This document shows positions 55,846 to 64,000 of a DNA stretch of 64,000 nt, piece after piece; the first letter of the stretch is position 1; each line of letters starts with the position of its first letter. The stretch covers positions 2,294,001 through 2,358,000 of the forward strand of contig NZ_CP154826.1 of NCBI RefSeq assembly GCF_039613825.1. The letters are read 5' to 3'. The notes under the pieces were generated by a model that worked only from the letters and a program-made list of their open reading frames with translations, did no database searches and was not told the origin of the DNA. Position numbers and translations under genes: made by a program. Origin of the DNA: Diaminobutyricibacter sp. McL0608 (GTDB taxonomy: Bacteria > Actinomycetota > Actinomycetes > Actinomycetales > Microbacteriaceae).

Positions 55846-55956
55846 ATGGGCAAGCCCACACAGCGGATGCGCCTGACCGTTACGCGCTGGCTGTCGACCA
55901 TCGGTGAGATCTGTGCAGGGATCGCCGATTTCTTCGTCCTCATGCTCAGCCGCTAG
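55846..55956 (+). CDS. Small amphipathic/hydrophobic peptide ORF
   Basis: A 36-residue ORF with a strong AGGAG ribosome site 5 nt before its ATG and a TAAGCT box upstream (55807-55812). A basic start (MGKPTQRMRLTVTRWLST) leads to a hydrophobic helix (IGEICAGIADFFVLMLSR), so it probably sits at the membrane. It ends 32 bp from the convergent surface-protein gene. Confidence 0.5.
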   Translation: MGKPTQRMRLTVTRWLSTIGEICAGIADFFVLMLSR

Positions 55957-55987
55957 GGCAGCGCTAGCGACGGACGCCTCGCCGCGA

Positions 55988-58594
55988 TCACGCCTCGTCG
56001 CTGATCGGGATCTGCTCGTTCTCGGGCTCGCCTACCACATACAGCGGGGGCGCCCAGTACCGGAAGTACAGGTACACGCCCAGGCAGAGAGCGCCGAAGA
56101 CGATGAATGCGGCCATCCAGAGCCAGAACGCCGTGCCGAGTACCTCCCAGTTGCCGTCCCACGAGACCACGGCCACCAGGAACGCGGTCAGCGCGAAGAG
56201 GTAGACCGCAGCCCACAGAATCTTCGACCGCTGGTAGATCCGCTCACCCTCGAGGAAGCGGAACGGCAGCAGCACGACCACGAGCGCCACCAGACTCTCG
56301 GTCGTGACCGCGACCAGTGTCTCGGCCAGCAGCGCCGAACCGAACGACTCCTCGGTCGCATGCTCGCTCGCAAGCACGCTGAACGCACCCCACGCGACGA
56401 TGCCCATCGTCAGCAGGATCACTGTGCGTGTGAGCACGACCTTCCACGCGGACGCCTGCACAGCCTTGCCGCTGGCGATCGTGAGGCCGAGGATCAACCC
56501 GACCAGGAATCCGGGCGAGAAGTGCAGGAACCGCGACAGGATGACGCCGATCACTGTGAGAATGAGCCCGAGCGGCCGCACACTGATCGCCACGTCGATA
56601 TCCCACTGCCGGTGCGCGATGACCAGCGTGATCGCGTTCGCGACGTAACCGACGAAGAAGAGGGCGACTGCGCAGGCGAGGAAGAGGCGCAGGGATGCGA
56701 GGGTGAAGCCGAAGGTCGGATCCGCGAACCCGAACAGGAGCGCCGTGGTGACGACGATGGTGAGAACCCCGACGACCGGTTCGCGGTTGAGCCAGCCGGT
56801 CACCGCTTCCAGCCAGTGCGGCGGCTTCTTCGGCTTGGGCAGGCGCCGGGCGAAGCGTTCGTACTGTTCCGAGAGCGTCGCATTCAGGAGATGCGCGGGC
56901 AGCGTCGCGAAGATGATGAGGACCAGGCCGATCGCAACGGATGCGGACACCTTCTGCGGATGCGCGAGGATGTCCTGAAACGTCCGGATCGCATTGGTCA
57001 GGATGTTGGGAGCGACCGTCGCGGGCTTCGTCGCTGTGGGTCCGGCGTCGGGTTTGGTGCCCGGCGAGTCGCTTCCGGTCTGTGTCGCCACGGGCGGCTT
57101 CACGGCCACGAACGGGACCAGCGCCAAGGGGATGGCGACGGGTGCCACGACCGGAGTGTCCGCAGCGAGCGGGCTGGGCACGGGCACCGGAACCGGCTCC
57201 GGGCTGGGGACACCCGGCGGGGTGACGGCCGGCTCCTCCGCGAGCACTGTGACATGGACGCTCTTCTGCGCCGGCACGATCCCGGGCCCGCTGACCGACA
57301 CGATGACGTCGTGTCCGCCGGGAACAGTGTCCGTCGGGACGACCGTATCGAGGCTGAACGAGCCGTCCTGCCCCACGGTCGCCGCGCCGAGCACCACCGG
57401 GGTGGAATGCAGTTCGATCAGGATCGACAGTCCGGTCGGCAGGCCGTGACCGGTGATCGTGAAGTGATCGCCCAGATGCAGCTTGCTGAGGTCGACGCCG
57501 AAGATGCCGAACGACCAGCTGTTCGGGTCGATCGTGACCGGTCCTGGTGGAGCCGGCGCCGCGACCGTCACGCTGACGGGATCCGTGCGAGGGGATATTC
57601 CGCCTGAGACATATGTCGCACAGTCGACGCTGCCGGAACCGCCCGACCCGCGGTCGACCTGGATCGCCGTGAAGGTGTGATCCCCGGGCTGGAGCGTGCC
57701 GCTCGTGCACGCCGACGTTCCCTCGCCGTCGACGGTCGCCGAGCACGTGCGCTCGTCCCCACCCCAGACGCTCACGCGATCGCCTGCGACCCCGGCGCTC
57801 TGGAATGTCACCCTCTGGTCGCCGTTGTCGACCGCGGCGAACGTCGGAGCCTGCGGGACGATGAAGTACACCGACCGGCCGAGCTTGAAGAACGCGTCGA
57901 ACTCATGCCAGGCGTAGTGCGGCTTGAGTTCCCAGGTGCCCGGTGCGAGTCCGCCGAAATGGCAGACGGGCTTCGACCAGTTCCAGACGCACGCGCTGCT
58001 GAACGAGGGATGCCGACCGCTCACCGAGTAGAGGTCGATGCCGTTCGCCCCGTGCTGGAGAGTGCCGAAGGTGGATACCGCACCCGGCGAGAAACTGAAC
58101 GAGACGGGCGGGACCTGGTCGTGATCATGATCGTGGTCGTCGTGGTGGTGACCCGGCTTCGGAGTCGGGGTGGGTAGCGGTGTCGGCGGCGAAGATGGGG
58201 CGGGTTTCGGCGTCTGGGTCGGGGCGGGCGTGGGCGTTGAGTGCTGGGTCGTGGGATGCGAAGGTACGGGGGCGCTCGGTGTTGGATGCGGCGAAGGGGC
58301 AGGAGTCGTCGCAGGCGGGCTCGCAGGGGCGGTCGGTACCGGGGCCGGCGCGGGCACAGGATCGGCGACCGGTACCGGCATCGGAGTCGGCGAGGGCTTC
58401 GGCGTAGGCGTCGGGGTGGGTGTCGGGGTCGGCTTCGGCGATGGCGACGGATGCTTCGTCGGGGCGGGCGCGTGCCAGCCCGACCCGTGGTCACCGTGAT
58501 GAGCGCTCTCCGAGGCGGACGCCGGAATCGCGAGGAAGAGTGCCGCACTGAAGGCGAGCGCAAGCACGAAGAAGGCTGCGAGAACGCGTCGCAC
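55988..58594 (-). CDS. Large exported Pro/Thr-rich protein with Ig-like region and multi-TM C-terminus
   Basis: An 868-residue protein. A signal peptide (RRVLAAFFVLALAFSAALFL, AIPASASE) is followed by a roughly 120-residue stalk of Pro with Thr/Ser/Lys repeats and a His/Asp patch (GHHHDDHDHDHDQ). A beta-rich region of one to two Ig-like repeats comes next (SVWGGDERTCSATVDGEGTS; FTITGHGLPTGLSILIELHS). A second linker precedes about eight TMs from residue 560 on, and a charged tail ends it. The layout suggests a membrane protein displaying a long extracellular arm. GTG 58594 follows AAGGGAG. No family recognised for the TM part. Confidence 0.8.
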   Translation of the reverse strand: MRRVLAAFFVLALAFSAALFLAIPASASESAHHGDHGSGWHAPAPTKHPSPSPKPTPTPTPTPTPKPSPTPMPVPVADPVPAPAPVPTAPASPPATTPAPSPHPTPSAPVPSHPTTQHSTPTPAPTQTPKPAPSSPPTPLPTPTPKPGHHHDDHDHDHDQVPPVSFSFSPGAVSTFGTLQHGANGIDLYSVSGRHPSFSSACVWNWSKPVCHFGGLAPGTWELKPHYAWHEFDAFFKLGRSVYFIVPQAPTFAAVDNGDQRVTFQSAGVAGDRVSVWGGDERTCSATVDGEGTSACTSGTLQPGDHTFTAIQVDRGSGGSGSVDCATYVSGGISPRTDPVSVTVAAPAPPGPVTIDPNSWSFGIFGVDLSKLHLGDHFTITGHGLPTGLSILIELHSTPVVLGAATVGQDGSFSLDTVVPTDTVPGGHDVIVSVSGPGIVPAQKSVHVTVLAEEPAVTPPGVPSPEPVPVPVPSPLAADTPVVAPVAIPLALVPFVAVKPPVATQTGSDSPGTKPDAGPTATKPATVAPNILTNAIRTFQDILAHPQKVSASVAIGLVLIIFATLPAHLLNATLSEQYERFARRLPKPKKPPHWLEAVTGWLNREPVVGVLTIVVTTALLFGFADPTFGFTLASLRLFLACAVALFFVGYVANAITLVIAHRQWDIDVAISVRPLGLILTVIGVILSRFLHFSPGFLVGLILGLTIASGKAVQASAWKVVLTRTVILLTMGIVAWGAFSVLASEHATEESFGSALLAETLVAVTTESLVALVVVLLPFRFLEGERIYQRSKILWAAVYLFALTAFLVAVVSWDGNWEVLGTAFWLWMAAFIVFGALCLGVYLYFRYWAPPLYVVGEPENEQIPISDEA

Positions 58595-58762
58595 GCGGAC
58601 TCCCTTCAAGCAGCGACGAACGTCGTGTGAGCGAGACCGGTAAACGTGGAGCGAAAAGGATCGAAACGCAGGTTTATTAGTGCGTGATGCCGATGGTAGC
58701 GCCGCGTCGTCAACTGCGCCACAGAAATACGACTATTTCTCACGTTCTCCAAAGTCTTGTCG

Positions 58763-58812
58763 CCGACGGTTTTCGGTCATACGGTGGCACATGGTTGGCC
58801 GACAACCGTCGG
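58763..58812. promoter_or_regulatory. Inverted repeat upstream of the S53 protease
   Basis: Nine-bp arms CCGACGGTT (58763-58771) and AACCGTCGG (58804-58812), 32 bp apart, end 30 bp before the protease ATG. The 248-bp region between the divergent genes is AT-richer than its surroundings. This could be a regulator site or an untranslated-leader hairpin. Confidence 0.4.
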
Positions 58813-58842
58813 ACGACCGACTTTGACGTCAGGAGATCCTTG

Positions 58843-60741
58843 ATGCGTAAACATGCTTTTGGAGTGTCACTGATAGCGGTCGCGGCAGTTGTCGCGGCGC
58901 TCACGGGAGCCGGTGCAGCAACCGCGGCCCCCGCCTCGAAACCCATACCTAACTCGTCCCCCGGCTGGCTGGCCCACGGAAAGAACCTCGGCGTCGCTGC
59001 GGCGAGCGCCCCGGTCAGTGCCCGCGTGTACCTCGCGCCCAATGGAGGGCTCGCCGCACTGCAGGCCGCAGCGACCGCCGCGTCGAGCAGCAACCAGTAC
59101 CTCACGCCGGCGCAGTATCACGCGAAGTACGACGCCACCACCGCCACTGTCAATGCTGTCAGTGGATGGCTGACCGGCGCGGGCCTCAAGGTGAGCGTCG
59201 GTGCGAATCACCAATACCTCGATGTCTCCGGAAGCGTGAGCGCCGCCAACAAGGCGTTCGGCGTCTCCATCGCCAAGTTCAGCCACGACGGCGAACAGGT
59301 CCAGGCGCCCACCGGCCACGCGAGCGCGCCCGACGGCGTCGCCGCATCCGTGATCGCCGTCTCAGGACTCGACACGACCGCCACTGTCGTCGCGCCTCTC
59401 ACGACGAAGCCCTCACCGCCCAGCGCCGGGTTCCGTAACGCGCCGATCTGCTCCACGTGGTACGGCGACAAGAACCCGAACAACCTCCCCACGCCCGACG
59501 GAACGGTGCTGCCGAAGTTCAACGGAAAGGTCCTGCCGTACGCACCGTGCGGGTACACCGGCCCACAGCTGCGCAACAGCTACGAGGCTGGGGCACGCAA
59601 GGCTCTCACCGGTAAAGGCGTGACCGTCGCCATCACCGACGCGTACGCTTCGCCGACCATCGCATCCGACGCCAACCGTTACGCGACGGACACCGGCGAC
59701 AAGGCGTTCACACCGGGCCAGTTCAGCCAGAGCCTTCCGGACTCGTTCACCCAGGTCGGCCCGAACAAGTGCGACGCATCCGGCTGGTACGGCGAGGAGA
59801 CGCTCGATGTCGAGGCCGTTCACGCGATGGCACCGGCGGCGAACATCCGGTACTACGCAGGCAAGAACTGCCAGGACAAGAACCTGCTCGACACGTTCAC
59901 CCGCATCAATAACGAGGGAGTCGCGAACATCGTGACCAACTCGTGGGGTGGCGCCGGCGACGTCGTGAAGACGTCGCTGCTCCAGGCATTCGAGCTCGCG
60001 TTCCTCCAGGGCGCGATCCAGGGAATCAGCTATGTGTTCTCCTCCGGCGACGCCGGTGACGAGGTCGCTGCGCTCGGTTCGGCACAGACCGACTACCCCG
60101 CCTCCGACCCGTACGTGACGGCGGTCGGCGGCACCTCGACGGCGATCACCCAGGCAGGAGTCACCGGTGAGACCGGCTGGCAGACCACCAAGTACACGAT
60201 CGTCAACGGCGCCTGGTCCCCGACCACACCGTTCCTCTACGGTGGTGGCGGCGGATACTCGACCAACATCCCGGAGCCGAGCTACCAGGTCGCGGCCGGC
60301 ATCCACAGCCCGACCGGTGGACGCGCGGTGCCTGACGTCTCGATGAACGGTGACCCGACGACCGGCATGCTGGTCGGTCAGACGCAGACCTTCCCCGAAG
60401 GCGTGGCGTACGACACCTACCGCATCGGCGGAACGAGTCTCGCTTCGCCGCTGTTCGCCGGAATGACCGCCCTGAAGATCCAGGCCAGCGGTCACCGGCT
60501 TGGTCTGCTCAACCCGCTGATCTACGCCAACCCGTCGGGCTTCCACGACGTGACCGGCGCAGGAATCGATGCAGGCAACATCCGCGTCGACTTCGTCAAC
60601 GGGCTCGACGCATCCGCCGGATACACCTACTCGGTGCGTTCGTTCAACACCACGAACACGACCCTGAAGGTCGGCGTGGGTTGGGACACGGAGACCGGCT
60701 GGGGCAGCGCCCGGGTCGGATGGCTCGCAGCAGTGAAGTAG
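58843..60741 (+). CDS. Secreted S53 family (sedolisin, pro-kumamolisin type) serine peptidase
   Basis: A 632-residue exported protease. A signal peptide (FGVSLIAVAAVVAALTGAGA ending ATAAPA) precedes a pro-domain at about residues 45-180 (ARVYLAPNGGLAALQAAATA, QYLTPAQYHAKYD). The catalytic domain follows: Glu/Asp in GWYGEETLDVEAVHAM, the oxyanion Asp/Asn region VTNSWGGAGD and the Ser in RIGGTSLASPLFAGM (GTS motif). The calcium site region is near the C-terminus (GFHDVTGAGIDAG). It is probably active at acidic pH outside the cell. AGGAG lies 7 nt before ATG 58843. A perfect terminator follows. Confidence 0.93.
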   Translation: MRKHAFGVSLIAVAAVVAALTGAGAATAAPASKPIPNSSPGWLAHGKNLGVAAASAPVSARVYLAPNGGLAALQAAATAASSSNQYLTPAQYHAKYDATTATVNAVSGWLTGAGLKVSVGANHQYLDVSGSVSAANKAFGVSIAKFSHDGEQVQAPTGHASAPDGVAASVIAVSGLDTTATVVAPLTTKPSPPSAGFRNAPICSTWYGDKNPNNLPTPDGTVLPKFNGKVLPYAPCGYTGPQLRNSYEAGARKALTGKGVTVAITDAYASPTIASDANRYATDTGDKAFTPGQFSQSLPDSFTQVGPNKCDASGWYGEETLDVEAVHAMAPAANIRYYAGKNCQDKNLLDTFTRINNEGVANIVTNSWGGAGDVVKTSLLQAFELAFLQGAIQGISYVFSSGDAGDEVAALGSAQTDYPASDPYVTAVGGTSTAITQAGVTGETGWQTTKYTIVNGAWSPTTPFLYGGGGGYSTNIPEPSYQVAAGIHSPTGGRAVPDVSMNGDPTTGMLVGQTQTFPEGVAYDTYRIGGTSLASPLFAGMTALKIQASGHRLGLLNPLIYANPSGFHDVTGAGIDAGNIRVDFVNGLDASAGYTYSVRSFNTTNTTLKVGVGWDTETGWGSARVGWLAAVK

Positions 60742-60749
60742 CACAGTGA

Positions 60750-60789
60750 CAGACGAGTGGCCCGGCAGCGATGCCGGGCCACTCGTCTG
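60750..60789. terminator. Perfect 18-bp hairpin terminator
   Basis: Arms 60750-60767 and 60772-60789 are exact complements (starting CAGACGAGTGGCCCGGCA) with a GCGA tetraloop. It lies 9 bp after the S53 peptidase stop. There is no T-tract. Confidence 0.85.
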
Positions 60790-60827
60790 CGCGGGACACC
60801 TTCCCGCCGGGAGCTACCCTGAGTGAC

Positions 60828-60950
60828 ATGTCGACTTCGCAGGCCGGTGTTGCGAAGGTGTCTGCGTGGGCGCCGCTCGCCATCCCCGCCTTCCGCGTTC
60901 TCTGGTTCGGCGACTATCTCGAGCGACTCGTGGCGCGCGATCCCGCCTGA
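60828..60950 (+). pseudogene. Remnant of an MFS transporter N-terminus with an intact leaderless promoter
   Basis: A 40-residue ORF: MSTSQAGVAKVSAWAPLAIP, then AFRVLWFGDYLERLVARDPA. The PLAIPAFRVLWFGDYL part is the conserved start of TM1 in MFS_3 (Bcr/EntS-like) exporters, after which the frame stops and nothing like a transporter follows. TACCCT (60815-60820) ends 7 nt before the ATG. It fills the 327-bp gap between the peptidase and the epoxide hydrolase; I see nothing else there except the terminator. Confidence 0.6.
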
Positions 60951-61068
60951 GGCGTAGCCTGTCCCGCGTGGGGCGGTGGGTGTCGACGTGTGACGACCTG
61001 AACACCGGCGGCCAACCCACTCATCCGTCCCGCAACGAACCACACCACACAGGGACAGGAGTAGAGCT

Positions 61069-62286
61069 ATGACCACGAACACCGCTGCTCAAGACGCAAC
61101 CGGGGACGACGCATCGATTCGACCATTCACCGTCGATGTCTCCCAGGCTGACGTCGAAGATCTGCGCCGCCGACTTCAGGCCACCCGATGGCCGGAGCGC
61201 GAGACAGTCTCCGACCAGTCGCAGGGCGTGCCGCTGGCCACCGTCCAGGAACTCGCCCGCTACTGGGCCGACGACTACGACATGGGACGGTTCCAGACTC
61301 GACTGAACGCGGTTCCGCAGTTTCTCACCGAGATCGACGGCCTCGACATCCACTTCCTCCACGTGCGGTCGCCGCATCCGAACGCCCTTCCGCTCCTGAT
61401 CACGCACGGCTGGCCGGGCTCGATCATCGAGATGCTGAATGTCATCGCCCCGCTGACCGATCCGCCCGATGCGGCGGATGCGTTCGACGTCGTCGTCCCC
61501 TCCATCCCCGGCTACGGCTTCTCGGCTGTACCCACCTCGACCGGATGGGACCCCTTCCACATAGCCGACGCCTGGATCACGCTCATGAGACGCCTCGGCT
61601 ACACGCGATTCGTCGCCCAGGGCGGCGACTGGGGCGCGCAGATCACCGACGTGATCGGCTCGAAGGCGCCCGCGGAACTGCTCGGCATCCACTCGAACAT
61701 GCCCGGCACCGTCCCTCCCGAGATCTCGAGGGCGCTCGCGACGAACGTGCTCGGCGCCGGCGACCCGCCCTCAGGCCTCAGCGCCGAGGAGCAGCGCGCA
61801 TTCGACCAGCTCAACGCGCTCTTCACGAAGGGTCTCGGCTACGCGATCGAGATGGGGCAGCGCCCGCAGACGCTCTACGGTCTCGCGGACTCCCCTGTCG
61901 CGCTGGCCGCGTGGATGCTCGACCACGACACGCGCAGCCTCGCGGACATCGTGCAGGCGTTCGACGGCGATCCCGTCGGCGGCCTCACGCGGGATGAAGT
62001 CCTCGACAACATCACGATGACCTGGCTGACGAACACGGGCATGTCGTCGGGCAGGCTCTACTGGGAGAACACGCTCGGCTTCTTCGACATCAAAGGCGCG
62101 AACGTGCCGGCCGCCGTGTCTGTGTTCCCGAACGAGCTGTACCAGGCGCCCCGGAGCTGGACCGAGAAGGCCTACCCCAACCTGATCTATTTCAACGAGC
62201 TCGACCGGGGCAACCACTTCGCCGCCTGGCAGGAGCCCGACCTGTTCACCTCGGAGCTGCGCGCCGCCTTCCGCTCGCTGCGCTGA
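61069..62286 (+). CDS. Epoxide hydrolase (EHN family)
   Basis: A 405-residue alpha/beta hydrolase. The N-terminal EHN domain is clear (FTVDVSQADVEDLRRRLQAT, YWADDYDMGRFQTRLNAV), followed by FLHVRSPHPNALPLLITHGW (HGWPG oxyanion), the nucleophile Asp in FVAQGGDWGAQITDVIG and a late LDRGNHFAAWQEPDLF with the catalytic His. It opens epoxides to diols, as in juvenile hormone and limonene-type epoxide hydrolases. Substrate unknown. ACAGGAG precedes the ATG. Confidence 0.93.
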   Translation: MTTNTAAQDATGDDASIRPFTVDVSQADVEDLRRRLQATRWPERETVSDQSQGVPLATVQELARYWADDYDMGRFQTRLNAVPQFLTEIDGLDIHFLHVRSPHPNALPLLITHGWPGSIIEMLNVIAPLTDPPDAADAFDVVVPSIPGYGFSAVPTSTGWDPFHIADAWITLMRRLGYTRFVAQGGDWGAQITDVIGSKAPAELLGIHSNMPGTVPPEISRALATNVLGAGDPPSGLSAEEQRAFDQLNALFTKGLGYAIEMGQRPQTLYGLADSPVALAAWMLDHDTRSLADIVQAFDGDPVGGLTRDEVLDNITMTWLTNTGMSSGRLYWENTLGFFDIKGANVPAAVSVFPNELYQAPRSWTEKAYPNLIYFNELDRGNHFAAWQEPDLFTSELRAAFRSLR

Positions 62287-62303
62287 CCGCATCCCCGCGC
62301 ACA

Positions 62304-62453
62304 GTGTACCGGTATGCGGCCGAGGACGACTACCCCGTGCTGGTCCTCGATCAGGCCGAAGTCCTGGCTGCGGTCCGGGAGGGCGCCGCCCTTCCGAAGC
62401 ACGCGGTCCCGGTCCTGGTGTACCCGCACAGCATCGCATCTGTCTGGCGGTAG
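62304..62453 (+). CDS. Possible short ORF after the epoxide hydrolase
   Basis: A 49-residue frame with a GTG start (VYRYAAEDDYPVLVLDQAEV, LAAVREGAALPKHAVPVLVY) ending at TAG 62453. It lies 17 bp after the epoxide hydrolase gene and has protein-like composition, with alternating strands and helices, but no clear ribosome site. The remaining 62454-62549 holds no gene I can support. Confidence 0.33.
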   Translation: MYRYAAEDDYPVLVLDQAEVLAAVREGAALPKHAVPVLVYPHSIASVWR

Positions 62454-62549
62454 GCCACCTTTACCAGCGGAGGCGGCAGGTGTACCGTCCGCGCTGGAAT
62501 CCTGCGTCGGTGCAGCCCGCACCACGCAGGAGTGGCGAGGGGAGACGCT

Positions 62550-62858
62550 ATGACGACGCCAGAAACACCGACCAGGGGTCCGGCCCGACCCGGCCCCTAC
62601 ATCATCACCGGGATCCTGCTCGCGATTGCGATCGTGCTTCCGCTGGCCGTACCGATCTACGCCCGTTCGGAGCCTGCGCTGTTCGGGATGCCGTTCTTCT
62701 ACTGGTATCAGATGCTGTGGGTGCTGGTCGACGCGGTGATCCTGTGGATCTGCTACCGGATCATCCTGCGTGAGGATCGCCGCCGAAGGGATGCTGTCCG
62801 CGGCAACCCCGACCACCCGGCACACGTGCGATTCGGAAAGCGCGAGGGCCAGAAATGA
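62550..62858 (+). CDS. DUF3311 family small membrane subunit
   Basis: A 102-residue protein with two TMs (YIITGILLAIAIVLPLAVPI and FYWYQMLWVLVDAVILWICY) joined by a YARSEPALFGMPF turn, the DUF3311 signature. These proteins accompany MctP-type sodium:solute symporters. GGGGAG precedes the ATG. Its stop overlaps the symporter start by 4 bp (ATGA). Confidence 0.88.
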   Translation: MTTPETPTRGPARPGPYIITGILLAIAIVLPLAVPIYARSEPALFGMPFFYWYQMLWVLVDAVILWICYRIILREDRRRRDAVRGNPDHPAHVRFGKREGQK

Positions 62859-64000
62859 GCGCGCCCGACGAGCAGATCATCGCTGCCGGACCGACCAATC
62901 CCGTGAACGGCGTCGCCCTGACCGTGGTCATCGTCATCTTCGTGGGCGTCGCGGTGATGGGTTTCGTGGCTGCGCGGTGGCGCGTCAGGCCCGAGGAGCG
63001 CGGCCTGAAATCCCTTGACGAGTGGGGACTCGGCGGCCGCGGGTTCGGATCCTGGGTCACCTGGTTCCTGCTCGGCGGCGACCTCTACACCGCGTACACG
63101 TTCATCGCGGTCCCTGCCGCCATGTGGAGCACTGGCGCGGTGAGCGGCTTCTTCGCCGTCCCGTACACCGTGGTGCTGTACCCGATCGTGTTTCTCCTCA
63201 TGGGGCGCCTGTGGTCGGTGTCGCATCGGCACGGTTACGTCACACCGGCGGACTTCGTCGGCGGGCGGTACGGCAGCAAGACCCTGTCGACTGCCATCGC
63301 CGTGACGGGAATCGTCGCCACGATGCCGTACATCGCCCTCCAGCTCGTCGGGATCAAGGCGGTGCTGTCCGTACTGGGCGTCGGGAGCGCGACGAACGCG
63401 TTCACCCAGGATCTCCCGCTGATCATCGCGTTCGTCATCCTCGCCGCCTACACCTACACCGCAGGTCTTCGAGCCCCGGCGGTGATCGCCGTCGTCAAGG
63501 ACCTCCTCATCTACATCGCCGTGATCGTCGCGATCATCTGGCTTCCGGCCCACTTCGGTGGCTGGGGCGGCATCTTCGACGCTGCCGAGCACAAGATGGC
63601 GACGATCAGCCCGGCCACGGGAAAGCCGATCGGCTCCGTGATCCCGGGAGCCGAGAGCTTCAACGCGTACTGGACGCTTGCCCTCGGGTCGGCGATGGCG
63701 CTGTTCATGTACCCGCACTCCGTGACCGGCGTGCTGTCCACGAAGAGCAGGAACACCATCCGGCGCAACGCGGTCGTTCTGCCCATCTATTCGCTGATGC
63801 TCGGCTTCCTCGCACTGCTCGGGTATGTCGCGATTAAGGCGGGTACGAACCCGGTCGACCTGAACGGCGCGATCAACCCGCAGCTCGTGGTGCCGAAACT
63901 GTTCCTCGATAATTTCCCGTCCTGGTTCGCCGGAGTCGCCCTCGCCGCGATCGCGGTCGGCGCGCTCGTGCCCGCCGCGATCATGTCGATCGCCGCGTCG
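62855..64000 (+). CDS. mctP: Sodium:solute symporter, MctP-type monocarboxylate transporter (3' end outside window)
   Basis: The first 382 residues of an SSS family symporter, open to the window edge. It shows GVALTVVIVIFVGVAVMGFV as TM1, then LDEWGLGGRGFGSWVTWFLL, DLYTAYTFIAVPAAMWSTGA, HGYVTPADFVGGRYGSKTLS and ALFMYPHSVTGVLS. The partner DUF3311 gene and the LDEWGLGGRGFG motif favour the monocarboxylate (lactate, pyruvate, acetate, Ala) type. Coupled to DUF3311 by ATGA. Confidence is high for the family and moderate for the substrate. Confidence 0.85.
   Translation, partial: MSAPDEQIIAAGPTNPVNGVALTVVIVIFVGVAVMGFVAARWRVRPEERGLKSLDEWGLGGRGFGSWVTWFLLGGDLYTAYTFIAVPAAMWSTGAVSGFFAVPYTVVLYPIVFLLMGRLWSVSHRHGYVTPADFVGGRYGSKTLSTAIAVTGIVATMPYIALQLVGIKAVLSVLGVGSATNAFTQDLPLIIAFVILAAYTYTAGLRAPAVIAVVKDLLIYIAVIVAIIWLPAHFGGWGGIFDAAEHKMATISPATGKPIGSVIPGAESFNAYWTLALGSAMALFMYPHSVTGVLSTKSRNTIRRNAVVLPIYSLMLGFLALLGYVAIKAGTNPVDLNGAINPQLVVPKLFLDNFPSWFAGVALAAIAVGALVPAAIMSIAAS

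Noticed and set aside
58170-58563. Repeat-like Gly/Val-rich and Arg/Pro-rich frames across the Pro-rich stalk
   Set aside because: They arise from the repetitive codons of the stalk read in other frames, not separate genes or a CRISPR-like array.

Overview
The window is GC-rich actinobacterial DNA, most likely from a member of the Microbacteriaceae. The clues are a DUF7882-type small protein at the left edge, DUF6325, SHOCT, DUF1269, DUF4386 and DUF7144 proteins, many TetR regulators and MFS exporters, a TIGR02960/SigG-type and an ECF41/SigJ-type sigma factor, and many leaderless start sites (a TAnnnT -10 box 6-7 nt before the start codon). Gene density is high. I see no rRNA, tRNA, CRISPR array, insertion sequence or phage gene, so this reads as ordinary chromosome rich in accessory stress and catabolic genes.

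Left part (1-25 kb): a TetR/SDR divergent pair with a perfect operator; a large MalT-like LuxR regulator flanked by two mirrored DUF6325 modules; a TetR/MFS efflux pair; a compact four-gene module (two charged helical proteins, a four-TM protein, an OmpA-like lipoprotein); a BVMO-type flavoprotein beside a frameshifted hydrolase-LuxR gene; an alkyl sulfatase; an AAA+ ATPase/VWA pair; and two MFS transporters with a small membrane protein between them.

Middle (25-45 kb): a DEAD-box RNA helicase; a secreted beta-helix protein whose signal peptide is out of frame; a SigG-type sigma factor divergent from an SDR with an unusual palindrome array between them; an HI0607-type shikimate dehydrogenase-like enzyme; an HtrA-like protease; MarR; a nitronate monooxygenase and Cys-rich HTH regulator divergent from folE, an FAD reductase and transaldolase; cardiolipin synthase; thioredoxins; and alpha/beta hydrolases.

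Right part (45-64 kb): a stand-alone ScoMcrA-like head domain; a textbook Tet-type promoter/operator driving a DUF4386 protein; stress-type small membrane proteins; an FAD monooxygenase and a heme peroxidase; SigJ with an epimerase; an 868-residue Pro-rich surface/membrane protein; an S53 protease; an epoxide hydrolase; and a DUF3311 plus MctP-type symporter pair that runs off the window.

The most interesting signal is regulatory. A 19-bp near-palindrome, ATCACCC-N4-CG-N2-TGA(T/C), lies before both DUF6325 modules, before an MFS transporter, and between DUF7144 and DUF1269 genes. In three of the four cases a TAGCGT or TATCGT -10 box follows exactly 22 nt later. The LuxR gene sits between the first two sites, which suggests one stress regulon controlled by that regulator. 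Three apparent single-base frameshifts (about 14,564, 27,142 and 47,926) should be checked as consensus errors before they are called pseudogenes.
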